In this document: positions 54,116-63,099 of the stretch, one piece after another
Position numbering within the stretch: the first letter of the stretch is position 1
Layout of the letters: each line of letters begins with the position of its first letter
Assembly: GCA_964540765.1 (NCBI GenBank)
Contig: CAZINW010000001.1
Location: forward strand, 1-64,000
DNA length: 64,000 bases
Direction of reading: 5' to 3'
Origin: CAZJLN01 sp964540765
Lineage (GTDB): Bacteria > Chloroflexota > Anaerolineae > Anaerolineales > Anaerolineaceae
Program-made: the position numbers and the translations under genes
The notes under the pieces: generated by a model
Seen by the model: only the letters and a program-made list of their open reading frames with translations
Database searches by the model: none
Told to the model about the DNA's origin: nothing

Positions 54116-55528
54116 ATGAAAACAAAAATCATTGACTTTATCAAAACAAATCCCAAGTGGTCCGTTGCCATTTCAATCCTGCTGGTACTGGTTGGAATAA
54201 CCCTGATCATCTTTTCACTGCAGCAAAATGTCGCCCTTGTCATCGACGGACAGATACAGACGCTGAAGTCTTTCGCACTCACGCCAGCAGGAGCGATCAA
54301 ATCTGCCGGTGTGGATCTTCATAAAGATGACCAGGTTAGCCCACCACTGGATACCTTGTTTTTTTCTCCCAATGCCATCCGGATCAAACGAGCTCAAAGT
54401 GTTCAAATCTTGAATGAAGGCAAACTGACTTTGCTTTCCACCACAAACCGTGTCCCTGCTGATCTGTTATTAGAAGCTGGAATACCCCTTTTTCCAAAAG
54501 ATCAGGTTTTTTGGAATGGTGCCCAGGTTGCCACAGATGAGCCGATAACTTCAGATCAAATTGGGATGATCCAATACAAACCCGCCCAGGAAATCAGGCT
54601 CACAATCGATGGGCAGCCCCAGGTCATTTTTTCAGCCCAACCAACTCTGGGTATGGCATTAAGTGAAGCCGGCATTCGTTTCAAACCTGAAGACGCCATC
54701 TCAACTGATATTGAAACCAGCCTCGACCAATCTTTGGAAGTGACAATCTTTACAGCGCGCAAACTCAGCATCAATGTGGCTGATCGAACCATCCAGGGGC
54801 TGTCATCGGCACAAACGGTTGATGAAGCCCTTCTGGATCTTGGGATACCCTTGCAGGCTTTGGATTACACCATCCCTCCCGAAGGTGATCCAGTGCCAGA
54901 GAATGGTAATATCACCCTGGTCAAGGTCTGCGAGAGACTTGCCTTCCTTAAAGAGGAGTTCCCTTTTACTGTCACTTACGAGCCTGACCCTAATACGGAA
55001 CTGGATCAGGGATCTGTCATTGAACAGGGTTCTTTAGGCTTGATCATCAACCGTTCCCGCATTCGCTATGAAAACGGTGACGAGGTCTCACGTCAAGACG
55101 ATGAACCGTGGCAGGCAAGCGAAGCCCGCGATGGTATTGTAGGGTATGGGACAAAAGTCGTCGTACGTAATGAGACTGTCGATGGTCAAAACATTGACTA
55201 TTGGCGCAAAATCAGTGTTTATGCCACCTCATATTCTCCCAGCCACCTGGGGGTGGAGGGACTGTATTCAGAAAAAACTGCTTCAGGTCGGACTTTGGAA
55301 AAAGGAATTGTTGCAGTGTTAACCAGCTGGTACCGTGCCATGAAATTCCAGCAGGTTTACATCCCTGGATATGGCTATGGCGTCATCGCTGACACAGGCG
55401 GGGGCATTTCTGGAACACCCTGGATTGATCTGGGCTACAGCGACAATGATTATGTTGGCTGGCATTCATGGGTCAGCATGTATTTCCTGATCCCGGTTCC
55501 CTCATATATACCCTATCAACTGCCATGA
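54116..55528 (+). CDS. G5/DUF348/3D-domain cell wall protein (YabE/Rpf-like)
   Basis: A 470-residue protein with one N-terminal transmembrane segment (VAISILLVLVGITLIIFSL). Three DUF348-type repeats follow (VALVIDGQIQTLKSFALTP, IRLTIDGQPQVIFS, LSINVADRTIQGLSS), then a G5 domain near 285-345 and a C-terminal 3D double-psi barrel with ISVYATSYSPS, GIVAVLTSWY and IADTGGG. Relatives bind or modify peptidoglycan (for example YabE and resuscitation-promoting factors). It overlaps rsmA as ATGA; the pairing of a YabE-like protein with rsmA/ksgA is also found in Firmicutes. Confidence 0.87.
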   Translation: MKTKIIDFIKTNPKWSVAISILLVLVGITLIIFSLQQNVALVIDGQIQTLKSFALTPAGAIKSAGVDLHKDDQVSPPLDTLFFSPNAIRIKRAQSVQILNEGKLTLLSTTNRVPADLLLEAGIPLFPKDQVFWNGAQVATDEPITSDQIGMIQYKPAQEIRLTIDGQPQVIFSAQPTLGMALSEAGIRFKPEDAISTDIETSLDQSLEVTIFTARKLSINVADRTIQGLSSAQTVDEALLDLGIPLQALDYTIPPEGDPVPENGNITLVKVCERLAFLKEEFPFTVTYEPDPNTELDQGSVIEQGSLGLIINRSRIRYENGDEVSRQDDEPWQASEARDGIVGYGTKVVVRNETVDGQNIDYWRKISVYATSYSPSHLGVEGLYSEKTASGRTLEKGIVAVLTSWYRAMKFQQVYIPGYGYGVIADTGGGISGTPWIDLGYSDNDYVGWHSWVSMYFLIPVPSYIPYQLP

Positions 55529-56379
55529 GTCTGCCACCCTTAAATGTGCCGCAGTTGCTGAGGCAGTATGATCTCACGCCCCGCAAATCACTCGGGCAGA
55601 ATTTCTTGATCGAACCAACAGCCCTTGAACGCGTTATTTCAGCTTCAAAGATGGAAAGTACAGACCATGTGCTTGAGATCGGTGCAGGGTTGGGCAGCCT
55701 CACCCGCCTGTTGGCTGTAAATGCCTGTCATGTCACTGCGGTTGAAATCGACCGCCATCTGATACCGATTCTCCAGGAGGTTCTCAAACCTCATCCAAAT
55801 ATAACCCTGATCCAGGGGGATATCATGGAGTTATCCCCAGCCGAGATCATGCAGATGCAGGATTATGTGGTCGTTGCCAACATTCCGTATTACATTACCT
55901 CTGCCCTGTTACGGCACCTGCTGGAAGCCTCTCTAAAACCCAGACGTCTCGTGTTGACCATTCAAAAAGAAGTGGCGGCGCGCATCTGTACAAAAGACGG
56001 GAAAATGAGCCTGCTCGCACTTTCTGTTCAAGTCTTTGGAACAGCTCAAATCGCAGCCCCCATCCCGGCCGGATGTTTTTATCCCGTTCCGACGGTTGAT
56101 TCAAGCGTTCTTGTGGTTGAATTATACAAACACCCCCTAATTCCAACAACCCAGTTGGATGATTTCTTCACTTTGATCCATGCTGGTTTCAGTCAGAAAA
56201 GAAAAATGCTGCGTAATTCTTTTTCCTCACGCCTGCCGTTCACTGCCGACCAGATTAAAGAGCTGCTCATCCAGGCAGATATTGACCCTCAAAGGCGCGC
56301 AGAATCGCTCACCTTGGATGAGTGGAAAAAGCTTACAATGCTTTATCACAGCATAAACACTACAAAAGAAGAAAGTTAA
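55525..56379 (+). CDS. rsmA: 16S rRNA (A1518/A1519) dimethyltransferase
   Basis: A 284-residue SAM enzyme that dimethylates two adjacent adenines near the 3' end of 16S rRNA during small-subunit assembly. Motifs: KSLGQNFLIEP, LEIGAGLGSLT for SAM, and VANIPYYITSALL (NxPY catalytic loop). ATG 55525 overlaps the stop of the G5/3D gene; upstream in-frame codons lie inside that gene. Confidence 0.93.
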   Translation: MSLPPLNVPQLLRQYDLTPRKSLGQNFLIEPTALERVISASKMESTDHVLEIGAGLGSLTRLLAVNACHVTAVEIDRHLIPILQEVLKPHPNITLIQGDIMELSPAEIMQMQDYVVVANIPYYITSALLRHLLEASLKPRRLVLTIQKEVAARICTKDGKMSLLALSVQVFGTAQIAAPIPAGCFYPVPTVDSSVLVVELYKHPLIPTTQLDDFFTLIHAGFSQKRKMLRNSFSSRLPFTADQIKELLIQADIDPQRRAESLTLDEWKKLTMLYHSINTTKEES

Positions 56380-56392
56380 TTCTTTATCAGGC

Positions 56393-57133
56393 TCAGGATT
56401 GTTTCGGAAAATCCCTGTATTGACGCCTGAGCTTCCACACCTGTAGTGCGGCTTCTTTTTGGATCTTGAATGACATCTTTGAATCCCCGTGCTTCCGTTC
56501 TGCAAAGTAAATGGGCACTTCGACCATCTTCAAGCCGGCAAGCTTGGCCAAATAAGCCTGTTCAACCTGAAAAACATAACCATTTGAACGTGACTCCCGA
56601 AATGGAATTGACTCCAGTGCAGAACGTCGCCAGAGCTTAAACCCACCGGTTGCATCCTTGACGGGCAAGTTAAGGATCGTGCGCGCATAGAAGTTACCGA
56701 AGGCTGAGAGCGCCTTTCTCCATACCGGCCAATCGCGATCCAGACCTCCACCCCTGACATAACGTGATCCAATCACACCATCTACGTCCCTCAATGCTGA
56801 TAGCATTTCGTTCAGTTTCTCAGGCGGGTGGGATAGATCTGCATCCATCATGCCGACAATAGACGCACCTTCCTTAAGTGCATGATCCAGCCCTTGAATG
56901 TAAGCCCTTCCCAGTCCTTCCTTCCGCTGACGGTGGATCACCTGCAGGTGGTCACCATATTTTTGATGTAGATTATCAGCTACCTGCCCACTGCCATCTG
57001 GGCTATTATCATCCACGACCAGGATTGTCAATTCGGAAATACCCATGGCAAATACCCTGTCGGCAAGAATGGGCAGGTTTTCAGCTTCATTGTAGGTGGG
57101 AATAACAATCGTTATCGTTTCAAACTGGCTCAT
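56393..57133 (-). CDS. Family 2 glycosyltransferase (polyprenol monophosphomannose synthase-like)
   Basis: A 246-residue GT-A enzyme without membrane segments. VIPTYNEAENL, VVDDNSPDGSG and GMMDADLSHPP (DxD-like metal site) match dolichol/polyprenol-phosphate sugar synthases (DPM1-type). It would move mannose or glucose from a nucleotide sugar onto a polyprenyl phosphate for later use outside the membrane. The frame starts at 57199; ATG 57133 begins the conserved domain. It converges on rsmA with a 13-bp gap. Confidence 0.88.
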   Translation of the reverse strand: MSQFETITIVIPTYNEAENLPILADRVFAMGISELTILVVDDNSPDGSGQVADNLHQKYGDHLQVIHRQRKEGLGRAYIQGLDHALKEGASIVGMMDADLSHPPEKLNEMLSALRDVDGVIGSRYVRGGGLDRDWPVWRKALSAFGNFYARTILNLPVKDATGGFKLWRRSALESIPFRESRSNGYVFQVEQAYLAKLAGLKMVEVPIYFAERKHGDSKMSFKIQKEAALQVWKLRRQYRDFPKQS

Positions 57134-57289
57134 CTGAACAGTATTTTTCAATATCCCTTTTTGCGATTTCCGAAGGTATGCGCATTGAGATTCTAACATG
57201 GAACTGCTTGATCAGAATAAAGGGTGTAACTCTCAGCTCAAATCCTGGCATGGGGATGGTAAGAATTTCAACATTTTATCCTCATATTC

Positions 57290-57298
57290 TGCTATAAT
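57290..57298 (+). promoter_or_regulatory. Extended -10 promoter of the deacetylase-transporter pair
   Basis: TGC-TATAAT, 28 bp before the ChbG start; no clear -35. Confidence 0.5.
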
Positions 57299-57326
57299 AA
57301 ACTATCTCACATTGAAGGGAGTCCTT

Positions 57327-58223
57327 ATGCAGCCCAACCCCGTTCTCAAGAAACTTGGTTTTTCCAATACTGACCGCGTTGTCATCATTCATACTGATGA
57401 CATTGGCATGTGCCAGGCAAGCATTGATGCATTTACAGAAATGGTTGGTTTTGGCTTGATCTCATCCGGTGCCGTGATGATGCCATGCCCATGGGCTTTG
57501 AGCGCCGCCAGCTACGCCAGGCTCAATCCCCAGGCTGACCTGGGTATTCATCTCACATTGACAAGTGAGTGGGAGATCTATCGTTGGGGTCCCCTCTCAA
57601 CCCGAAGCCGTGCCACTGGTCTGCTTGATGACCAGGGATTTTTCCCGCGCACAAGCGCACAGGTGCAGGCAACTGCCGAACCTGATGCCGTGGAAGAAGA
57701 GCTTACATCTCAAATCTCCCTGGCAATTGCTGAAGGGATCAATCCAACCCATATTGACACCCACATGGGTTCGGTGGCTCACCCCAAATTCATTCAAATT
57801 TATATTAAGCTCGCCATCCAGTTTGGACTGCCACTCATGCTCCCGCGTTTGAGCGAAGCAGAGTGGGTCGCGTATGGCGGGATTGACCCACAGATTGCAG
57901 CCATGGCCACCCAGTTGGTAAACAGTTTGGAAGAAGCAGGCATCCCATTATTGGATGGGCTGTCTGGATTGGGGTTGGAACATGCACAGGATCGTCTTGA
58001 ACAAGCCAAAGCAGCCCTGAGTGCGCTGAAGCCAGGTATCACACATTTCATCATCCATCCCTCCAAAAATACCCCTGAACTGCGCCAAATTACAGATTCC
58101 TGGGCTTGCCGTGTGGCTGATTATGAAACCTTTACCAAGTCAGCAACCAGGCAATACATTGAAGAGCAAGGTATTCAGGTGATTGGTTACCAGGCACTGA
58201 AAAACCTGATGCCTCAACCTTAA
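57327..58223 (+). CDS. ChbG/YdjC-type carbohydrate deacetylase
   Basis: A 298-residue cytoplasmic enzyme predicted to remove N-acetyl groups from sugars such as chitobiose phosphate. The metal site is visible in HTDDIGMC (Asp pair), HLTLTSEW and HIDTHMGSVAHPKF (histidines). ATG 57327 has GAAGGGAG and lies downstream of the extended -10. It is followed after 36 bp by a sugar symporter gene, which suggests uptake and deacetylation of the same sugar (inference). Confidence 0.88.
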   Translation: MQPNPVLKKLGFSNTDRVVIIHTDDIGMCQASIDAFTEMVGFGLISSGAVMMPCPWALSAASYARLNPQADLGIHLTLTSEWEIYRWGPLSTRSRATGLLDDQGFFPRTSAQVQATAEPDAVEEELTSQISLAIAEGINPTHIDTHMGSVAHPKFIQIYIKLAIQFGLPLMLPRLSEAEWVAYGGIDPQIAAMATQLVNSLEEAGIPLLDGLSGLGLEHAQDRLEQAKAALSALKPGITHFIIHPSKNTPELRQITDSWACRVADYETFTKSATRQYIEEQGIQVIGYQALKNLMPQP

Positions 58224-58259
58224 CAAATAACCCAATTTAATCCATTAAAGGAGTGAAAC

Positions 58260-59699
58260 ATGACAGTTAATAGTTCTGCTTTACAACCGAAAAAATTAAG
58301 TTTTGGTTACAAAGTCATCTGGGGTGTTGCATCTCTCGGAACCTCGATGATCTCAGGTGTTTATGGCGGCTTGCTCACCATTTTTTACCAGGATTACCTC
58401 GGCGTCACCGCAAAATGGATCGGCATCGCTGCGGTTGTTTACGCCATTTGGAATGCAATCAATGATCCCATCTTCGGTTACATCACCGATAATACCCGCT
58501 CCAAGCACGGTCGGCGCATCCCGTTCATGCGCTATACTGCGCCCTTCCTGGCACTCACGTTCATTGCTGTCTGGTTTGCACCTGACAAGACCAGTTTGGT
58601 AGGGGACTCGCGCCAATTATTACTCTTTGGCTGGATGTTAGGGTCCATGCTTCTGTATGATACTGCCTATACCATTATTGGGCTTGTTTATTCAGCGCTT
58701 TTACCAGAAGTTACAGAATCGGACAGCGAGCGCAATGGGCTACAGATTTCAAGCTCCTTGTTTGCCATGCTTGGTATGATTTTAGGCTTCATCATCCCGG
58801 ACATGGTCCGTCCCAAGACAGGCGCAGAAACTGATTTATGGCCTCTCAGGCTTGCCATGATCGTAATAGCCATTGTAGGAATGCTCCTGATCATCGCCAC
58901 CACCCTCAAAGTCAAGGAACGCAAGGAATTCACGCAAGTTGATAAACCCTTGCCCCTCTTGAAAGCCATCCGAACCACCTTCAGCAGCAAATCTTTCCTG
59001 ATCCTGGTTGCTGCCAATTTTATGTCCATCTTGATGAGTTCGCTCATCGTGGGTTCCATGTTCTACTTGGCGGATTACGTCATGCAAACGGCTGTGATCA
59101 ACCTTTTAATTTACGTTTTCATCCCACTGATCATCGGTATTCCACTGACGAATTTAATTCGCAAAAAACTGGGAGTTGTGGGTGCCCAGCAGCTTCTTCT
59201 GATTATTGCCGGTGTTGGTTTGATTGCAGTAGCATTTGTGCCTGACAAATTCATTCCTGTGTGCCTGATCCTGGCAGGATTTGGGCTCGCCGGTCCACAA
59301 ACTTTAACCAATGTACTTTTTGCCCAGGTGGCAGATGAGGATGAAGTCAGGACTGGTGTGAGACGTGAAGGGTCATTTTTTGGCGTCAACGCCCTCTTAA
59401 CAAAACCTGCCCAATCAGTGGCACTTTGGATCGTACCCGCCATCCTTGAAGCAACAAATTTTGTAACCAGGGCAGCCAACAATGACCAGATCTATCTCAA
59501 TCAACCCGCCAGTGCCATCTTTGGCATTAAAACCTTTATCGGGATCATTCCGGGGGTTGCCTGCCTTTTGGGTGTGTTGCTGTTATTCCTGTATCCTTTA
59601 AAGGGAAAATACTTAAAAGAAGTGCAGGAGAAGGTGCTTGAAATGCATGCCCAGAAGGCTGCTGCACTTGAAAAGATGGAGGTGACCCAGTCAGAGTAA
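58260..59699 (+). CDS. GPH-family sugar:cation symporter (MelB-like)
   Basis: A 479-residue transporter with about 12 hydrophobic segments. The motif WNAINDPIFGYITDNTRSKHGRRIPFM is typical of glycoside-pentoside-hexuronide symporters (helix 2 cation site and loop 2-3). GPH proteins take up glycosides with H+ or Na+; the sugar is unknown. Clear Shine-Dalgarno (AAAGGAGTG). Confidence 0.9.
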   Translation: MTVNSSALQPKKLSFGYKVIWGVASLGTSMISGVYGGLLTIFYQDYLGVTAKWIGIAAVVYAIWNAINDPIFGYITDNTRSKHGRRIPFMRYTAPFLALTFIAVWFAPDKTSLVGDSRQLLLFGWMLGSMLLYDTAYTIIGLVYSALLPEVTESDSERNGLQISSSLFAMLGMILGFIIPDMVRPKTGAETDLWPLRLAMIVIAIVGMLLIIATTLKVKERKEFTQVDKPLPLLKAIRTTFSSKSFLILVAANFMSILMSSLIVGSMFYLADYVMQTAVINLLIYVFIPLIIGIPLTNLIRKKLGVVGAQQLLLIIAGVGLIAVAFVPDKFIPVCLILAGFGLAGPQTLTNVLFAQVADEDEVRTGVRREGSFFGVNALLTKPAQSVALWIVPAILEATNFVTRAANNDQIYLNQPASAIFGIKTFIGIIPGVACLLGVLLLFLYPLKGKYLKEVQEKVLEMHAQKAAALEKMEVTQSE

Positions 59700-59730
59700 A
59701 TAAAGAACGTTGGACAAACCTGAAATTATT

Positions 59731-59755
59731 GAGGAGCGTTGAAAAGGCGCTCCTC
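59731..59755. terminator. Hairpin between convergent genes
   Basis: An 8-bp stem GAGGAGCG/CGCTCCTC with a 9-nt loop but no T run on either side. Termination would rely on Rho or be weak. Confidence 0.35.
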
Positions 59756-59781
59756 TGCAGAATATATCAAATGATTCAGGG

Positions 59782-60780
59782 TTATTTTTTCCGCTTGAAG
59801 AGCAATACACTGCCAATCACACCAAGGATGCCAACAAGGATCACCCATGGACGCTGCAGCGTCCATAAAACTGCCTGCAACAGACTTCGTGCAACTTTGA
59901 TCACATTCGATTTGGGAATATCAGGTTCCTGCTCAAAATCAAGAGTGATCAGCCGCTCCAAAAACCCCTGTCCTACACAACCCTCCAGGCAGAAAATATG
60001 AACGGGTTTACCAATTTTATAAGCCATGCGCAAGTCATTGGCAAATTCTTCCCAGGTAAGCGGCGGAATATCAATCACACCTTTCAAATCCACCCCACCG
60101 CCAGTATTGCCAATCCCGATTGAATCAGCTTCCCTGGCATACTGCCAGAGTACTTCTTGCCCACGAGGTCTCAGAACACTGGAATAAAGCATCAGAACTT
60201 CAGTGTCCACATCCAGGTCGACAAGACCAGCCACCCTCTGCAACACCGTTGAGTGAACTTTACGCTCATCCACGATCAAGGGGAAATGATAGCTTTCCAC
60301 TTTAAAGCCATCTTCATGCATTTGAGAAACAAGCTTTCGATAAGCCTCTTGAGCGACATGCAAGTGTTTCTTATCGACCATGCGTCTCAAAAGCTCAGGC
60401 AGCATTCGTAATTTTTGCGTGCGGATATGTTTCATGGCATTGATGTCCGGTTCAATATCAAGCCCAATACCTGCCCATTTTAGTTTGTTTTCGGCTGTCC
60501 ATTGCTTAAAGGCTTCATAACGTGCTACAGCCTGTGTATGATTGTCAGCATTGAACCAATAACCTTCCTCTTCTGGCAGCAAAAGCCAGGCGATCACCGG
60601 AATGCCAAGCTTGTTCAGCTTTTTAACCACCTGGGCACGCTCCGGAGAGAAATCAAGGATGCCCAGGCTGAGGCTTGCATTCAGCGTCTTGAGGTCATCC
60701 ATCACAAAGCGGTTTTCGAAGAGCTTTTTGAGAGGCTCAGCTTTTAGTTCACAATAAAAGGTTAGTTCTGGAATTTTCAT
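59782..60780 (-). CDS. Tail-anchored protein of unknown function with a TIM-barrel-like pattern
   Basis: A 332-residue protein with no signal peptide and a single C-terminal transmembrane segment (PWVILVGILGVIGSVLL followed by FKRKK). The soluble part has alternating strands and helices (LGILDFS, IPVIAWLLLP, WAGIGLDIEPD, VESYHFPLIVDE, EVLMLYSSVLRP, IGIGNTGGGVD) suggesting a barrel; GIGLDIEPD resembles glycosidase-like acidic sites, but no family is recognised. AGGAC lies before ATG 60780. Confidence 0.6.
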   Translation of the reverse strand: MKIPELTFYCELKAEPLKKLFENRFVMDDLKTLNASLSLGILDFSPERAQVVKKLNKLGIPVIAWLLLPEEEGYWFNADNHTQAVARYEAFKQWTAENKLKWAGIGLDIEPDINAMKHIRTQKLRMLPELLRRMVDKKHLHVAQEAYRKLVSQMHEDGFKVESYHFPLIVDERKVHSTVLQRVAGLVDLDVDTEVLMLYSSVLRPRGQEVLWQYAREADSIGIGNTGGGVDLKGVIDIPPLTWEEFANDLRMAYKIGKPVHIFCLEGCVGQGFLERLITLDFEQEPDIPKSNVIKVARSLLQAVLWTLQRPWVILVGILGVIGSVLLFKRKK

Positions 60781-60941
60781 ATCGGTCCTGTCCTTGTACG
60801 TTACAGTTACAAAACAATGATTAATCGATTCTAAAGATATAACACGGAGTCAGTCATTTCGTTTTTATACCTCCATTCACGCCAGATCAAGGAATAGGAG
60901 CTTGTACAATGAAAGTTTTAACAGCTATTCCAACCAGATGA

Positions 60942-61661
60942 TTATCCCCCCAGTGGGTGTTTGGTTGGTATGCCCGCCTTGCGCGGGTAGGCATTGGATG
61001 TCACTGCCACCTTGTCCACCACCACCAGGAATCGTTCTTCCACCACACCCGGCAGCAGTACCGGGATTACCTGCCGAAGTCTGCCACCCAGGATCTCAAA
61101 AGCTTTATCGGCTGCCTGCACTTCAACATGCGCTGATTCCCCTTTCTGCATGATCGCGGCCCCGCCAAGTTTTACCAGGGGCAGCAGATACTCTGCCAGC
61201 ACGGGTGTGGCAGCCACAGCCCGGGCAACCGCAATATCATAAGCCTGCCGGTGTTCCACTGATTGTCCGACGTCTTCCGCCCGTTCTGAAATCACAGTTA
61301 CATTTTCCAAACCCAACTTCGCGGCAATATGCTCGCAGAAACGCGCCTTCTTATGCACCGATTCCACCATTGTCAGGCGCATACGAGGCATGATGATTTT
61401 CAAAGCAATTCCAGGAAAGCCAGCGCCTGTGCCCACATCAATCAGGCTTTCAGGGCGTTTGTGTAAATCCATCGCCAGCAAACAGGTCAACGAATCCAAG
61501 AAATGCTTGATGCGGATGCTCTCAGGATCACGGATGGCAGTCAAGTTGAATTGATTGTTGTAATAGATCAGTTCATCTTCAAAGATCTGAAATGAATTGA
61601 CCTGATCTGTGCTGAGTTGAATACCAACAATCTCTCTGGTAAATTTAATCAATTTTTCCAT
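60942..61661 (-). CDS. rsmG: 16S rRNA (guanine-527-N7) methyltransferase
   Basis: A 239-residue SAM enzyme that methylates G527 in the 530 loop. SAM motif LIDVGTGAGFPGIALKI is intact, with FNLTAIRDPE before it and the ARAVA motif later. A TTG at 61664 could be the start, with AGGAG 9 bp before it; ATG 61661 is listed. A short open frame with a strong Shine-Dalgarno lies just upstream. Confidence 0.92.
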   Translation of the reverse strand: MEKLIKFTREIVGIQLSTDQVNSFQIFEDELIYYNNQFNLTAIRDPESIRIKHFLDSLTCLLAMDLHKRPESLIDVGTGAGFPGIALKIIMPRMRLTMVESVHKKARFCEHIAAKLGLENVTVISERAEDVGQSVEHRQAYDIAVARAVAATPVLAEYLLPLVKLGGAAIMQKGESAHVEVQAADKAFEILGGRLRQVIPVLLPGVVEERFLVVVDKVAVTSNAYPRKAGIPTKHPLGG

Positions 61662-61845
61662 CAAGATTCATTGCTCCTGGCTCTGGCTGACTTGAATTCC
61701 TTCACTAGATTTTACCTTCCACCCCTTGATCAGGCATTTTACAGACCACCTCCGTAAAAATTCAATCACTCCACTCATATTACAATTCCATCCGTCAAAT
61801 TTTACCTGCAAGCTGTGATTTTGTCATCAAAATCCACGAAAATGC

Positions 61846-62403
61846 TTACCCAAATAAAGAAAAGAGGCCCACCCCCAGGTAAGCAAAAACCATCATCTTT
61901 AAGATCTTTCCTATGATGCAGTAAATCATGAATTTCCAAACAGGCATCTTTGAAACGCCGGCGACCATACCTGCCATATCAAACAATGGGTTTGGAATAA
62001 AGGCCAGAACTAAAATGGTGATGTCACCATATTTTTGCATCCACGTCATCACCTTCTCGTAGTGCTTCTTATTCTCTGCGATCCCCTGACCACTGAACCC
62101 AGCAAGATAACCAGACAGTTCGCCCACAGCAGCCCCAGCACCAGCAGTCACTGCCACCCAAAAAGGATTAAAAACCGCCCCCATGGCTGAGGTAAAGATC
62201 ACACCCGGTAATGGGATAAGTATGGTCGCATTTGACAGGACAGAAAACAGGAAGATGCCTGGGTAACCAAAAGCTTGCAATTCTTGAACTTTATCCCGGT
62301 AGATAACCAAAAGGGCTGTTAATGCAATCACGAAAACAAGTGAGATGATGCGAATGACGCTAAGTTTTTTATTTTTGGGCTCAGAATTTTCCATTTGCAT
62401 CAT
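61846..62403 (-). CDS. VTT-domain membrane protein (DedA/YqaA-like)
   Basis: A 185-residue membrane protein with the VTT/DedA pattern: a first transmembrane segment, then GYPGIFLFSVLSNATILIP, PGVIFTSAMGAVFNPF, and a later VAGVSKMPVWKFMIYCIIG. Members act in lipid or ion flux across the membrane (undecaprenyl phosphate or phospholipid flipping in some). It overlaps the udk end by about 23 bp. Start is uncertain: 62403, 62400 or 62394. Confidence 0.8.
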   Translation of the reverse strand: MMQMENSEPKNKKLSVIRIISLVFVIALTALLVIYRDKVQELQAFGYPGIFLFSVLSNATILIPLPGVIFTSAMGAVFNPFWVAVTAGAGAAVGELSGYLAGFSGQGIAENKKHYEKVMTWMQKYGDITILVLAFIPNPLFDMAGMVAGVSKMPVWKFMIYCIIGKILKMMVFAYLGVGLFSLFG

Positions 62404-63031
62404 CTGCACCCAACAGGCTTTCCATCCTGGCAATCACCATATCCAATGCCACCGAATTCATACCCCCTTCGGGGATGATAATATCTGCATAGCGTTTGGA
62501 CGCTTCCACAAACTCCAGGTACATGGGTCTTACAGTCGTGATGTATTGGTTGATAACCGAATCCACCGATCGACCGCGCTCTGCAACATCGCGAGACAGC
62601 CTGCGAATAAAACGAATATCCGGGTCAGCATCCACGAAAAGTTTAACATCAAACATTTTTCGCAATTCCTTCTCATAGAAGATCAGGATGCCTTCCACCA
62701 GGATGATCGAACGTGGTTCAACCAATCTGGTTTCTTCAACACGTGAATGAATGGTGAAATCATAAACCGGTAGTTGTATGCTCCGACCTGCCTTGAGCGT
62801 CCTTATATGGTCAATCAGCAATTCAGTTTCAAGTGAATCCGGGTGGTCATAATTGACTTTGACCCTCTCTTCGTATGTCAGGTGATCCTGCTTGCGATAA
62901 TATGCATCGTGCGGTAAAAAGGCAATTTTTTCTCGTCCGATGCGATCAAGGATCAGTTGTGCCAGGGTGGTTTTCCCCGACCCGGACCCACCCGCAATGC
63001 CAATCACCAGGGGAGATTTGCTCTTAGACAT
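62381..63031 (-). CDS. udk: Uridine kinase
   Basis: A 216-residue nucleoside kinase making UMP (and CMP) from nucleosides with ATP. P-loop GIAGGSGSGKTTLAQL, YDHPDSLET lid region and PVYDFTIHSR are typical. The ATG at 63031 is 6 bp from a TATAAT on the minus strand, so the mRNA may be leaderless. It is divergent from folD. Confidence 0.93.
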   Translation of the reverse strand: MSKSKSPLVIGIAGGSGSGKTTLAQLILDRIGREKIAFLPHDAYYRKQDHLTYEERVKVNYDHPDSLETELLIDHIRTLKAGRSIQLPVYDFTIHSRVEETRLVEPRSIILVEGILIFYEKELRKMFDVKLFVDADPDIRFIRRLSRDVAERGRSVDSVINQYITTVRPMYLEFVEASKRYADIIIPEGGMNSVALDMVIARMESLLGADDANGKF

Positions 63032-63037
63032 AAAAGA

Positions 63038-63063
63038 ATTATAACCTGTCAGTCGGGTATAAT
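63038..63063. promoter_or_regulatory. Divergent -10 boxes of udk and folD
   Basis: Minus-strand TATAAT at 63043-63038 faces udk; plus-strand TATAAT at 63058-63063 faces folD. No strong -35 for either. Confidence 0.4.
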
Positions 63064-63099
63064 CCTTAATACTTTTATATAAACATGTTGGAGGGTACC

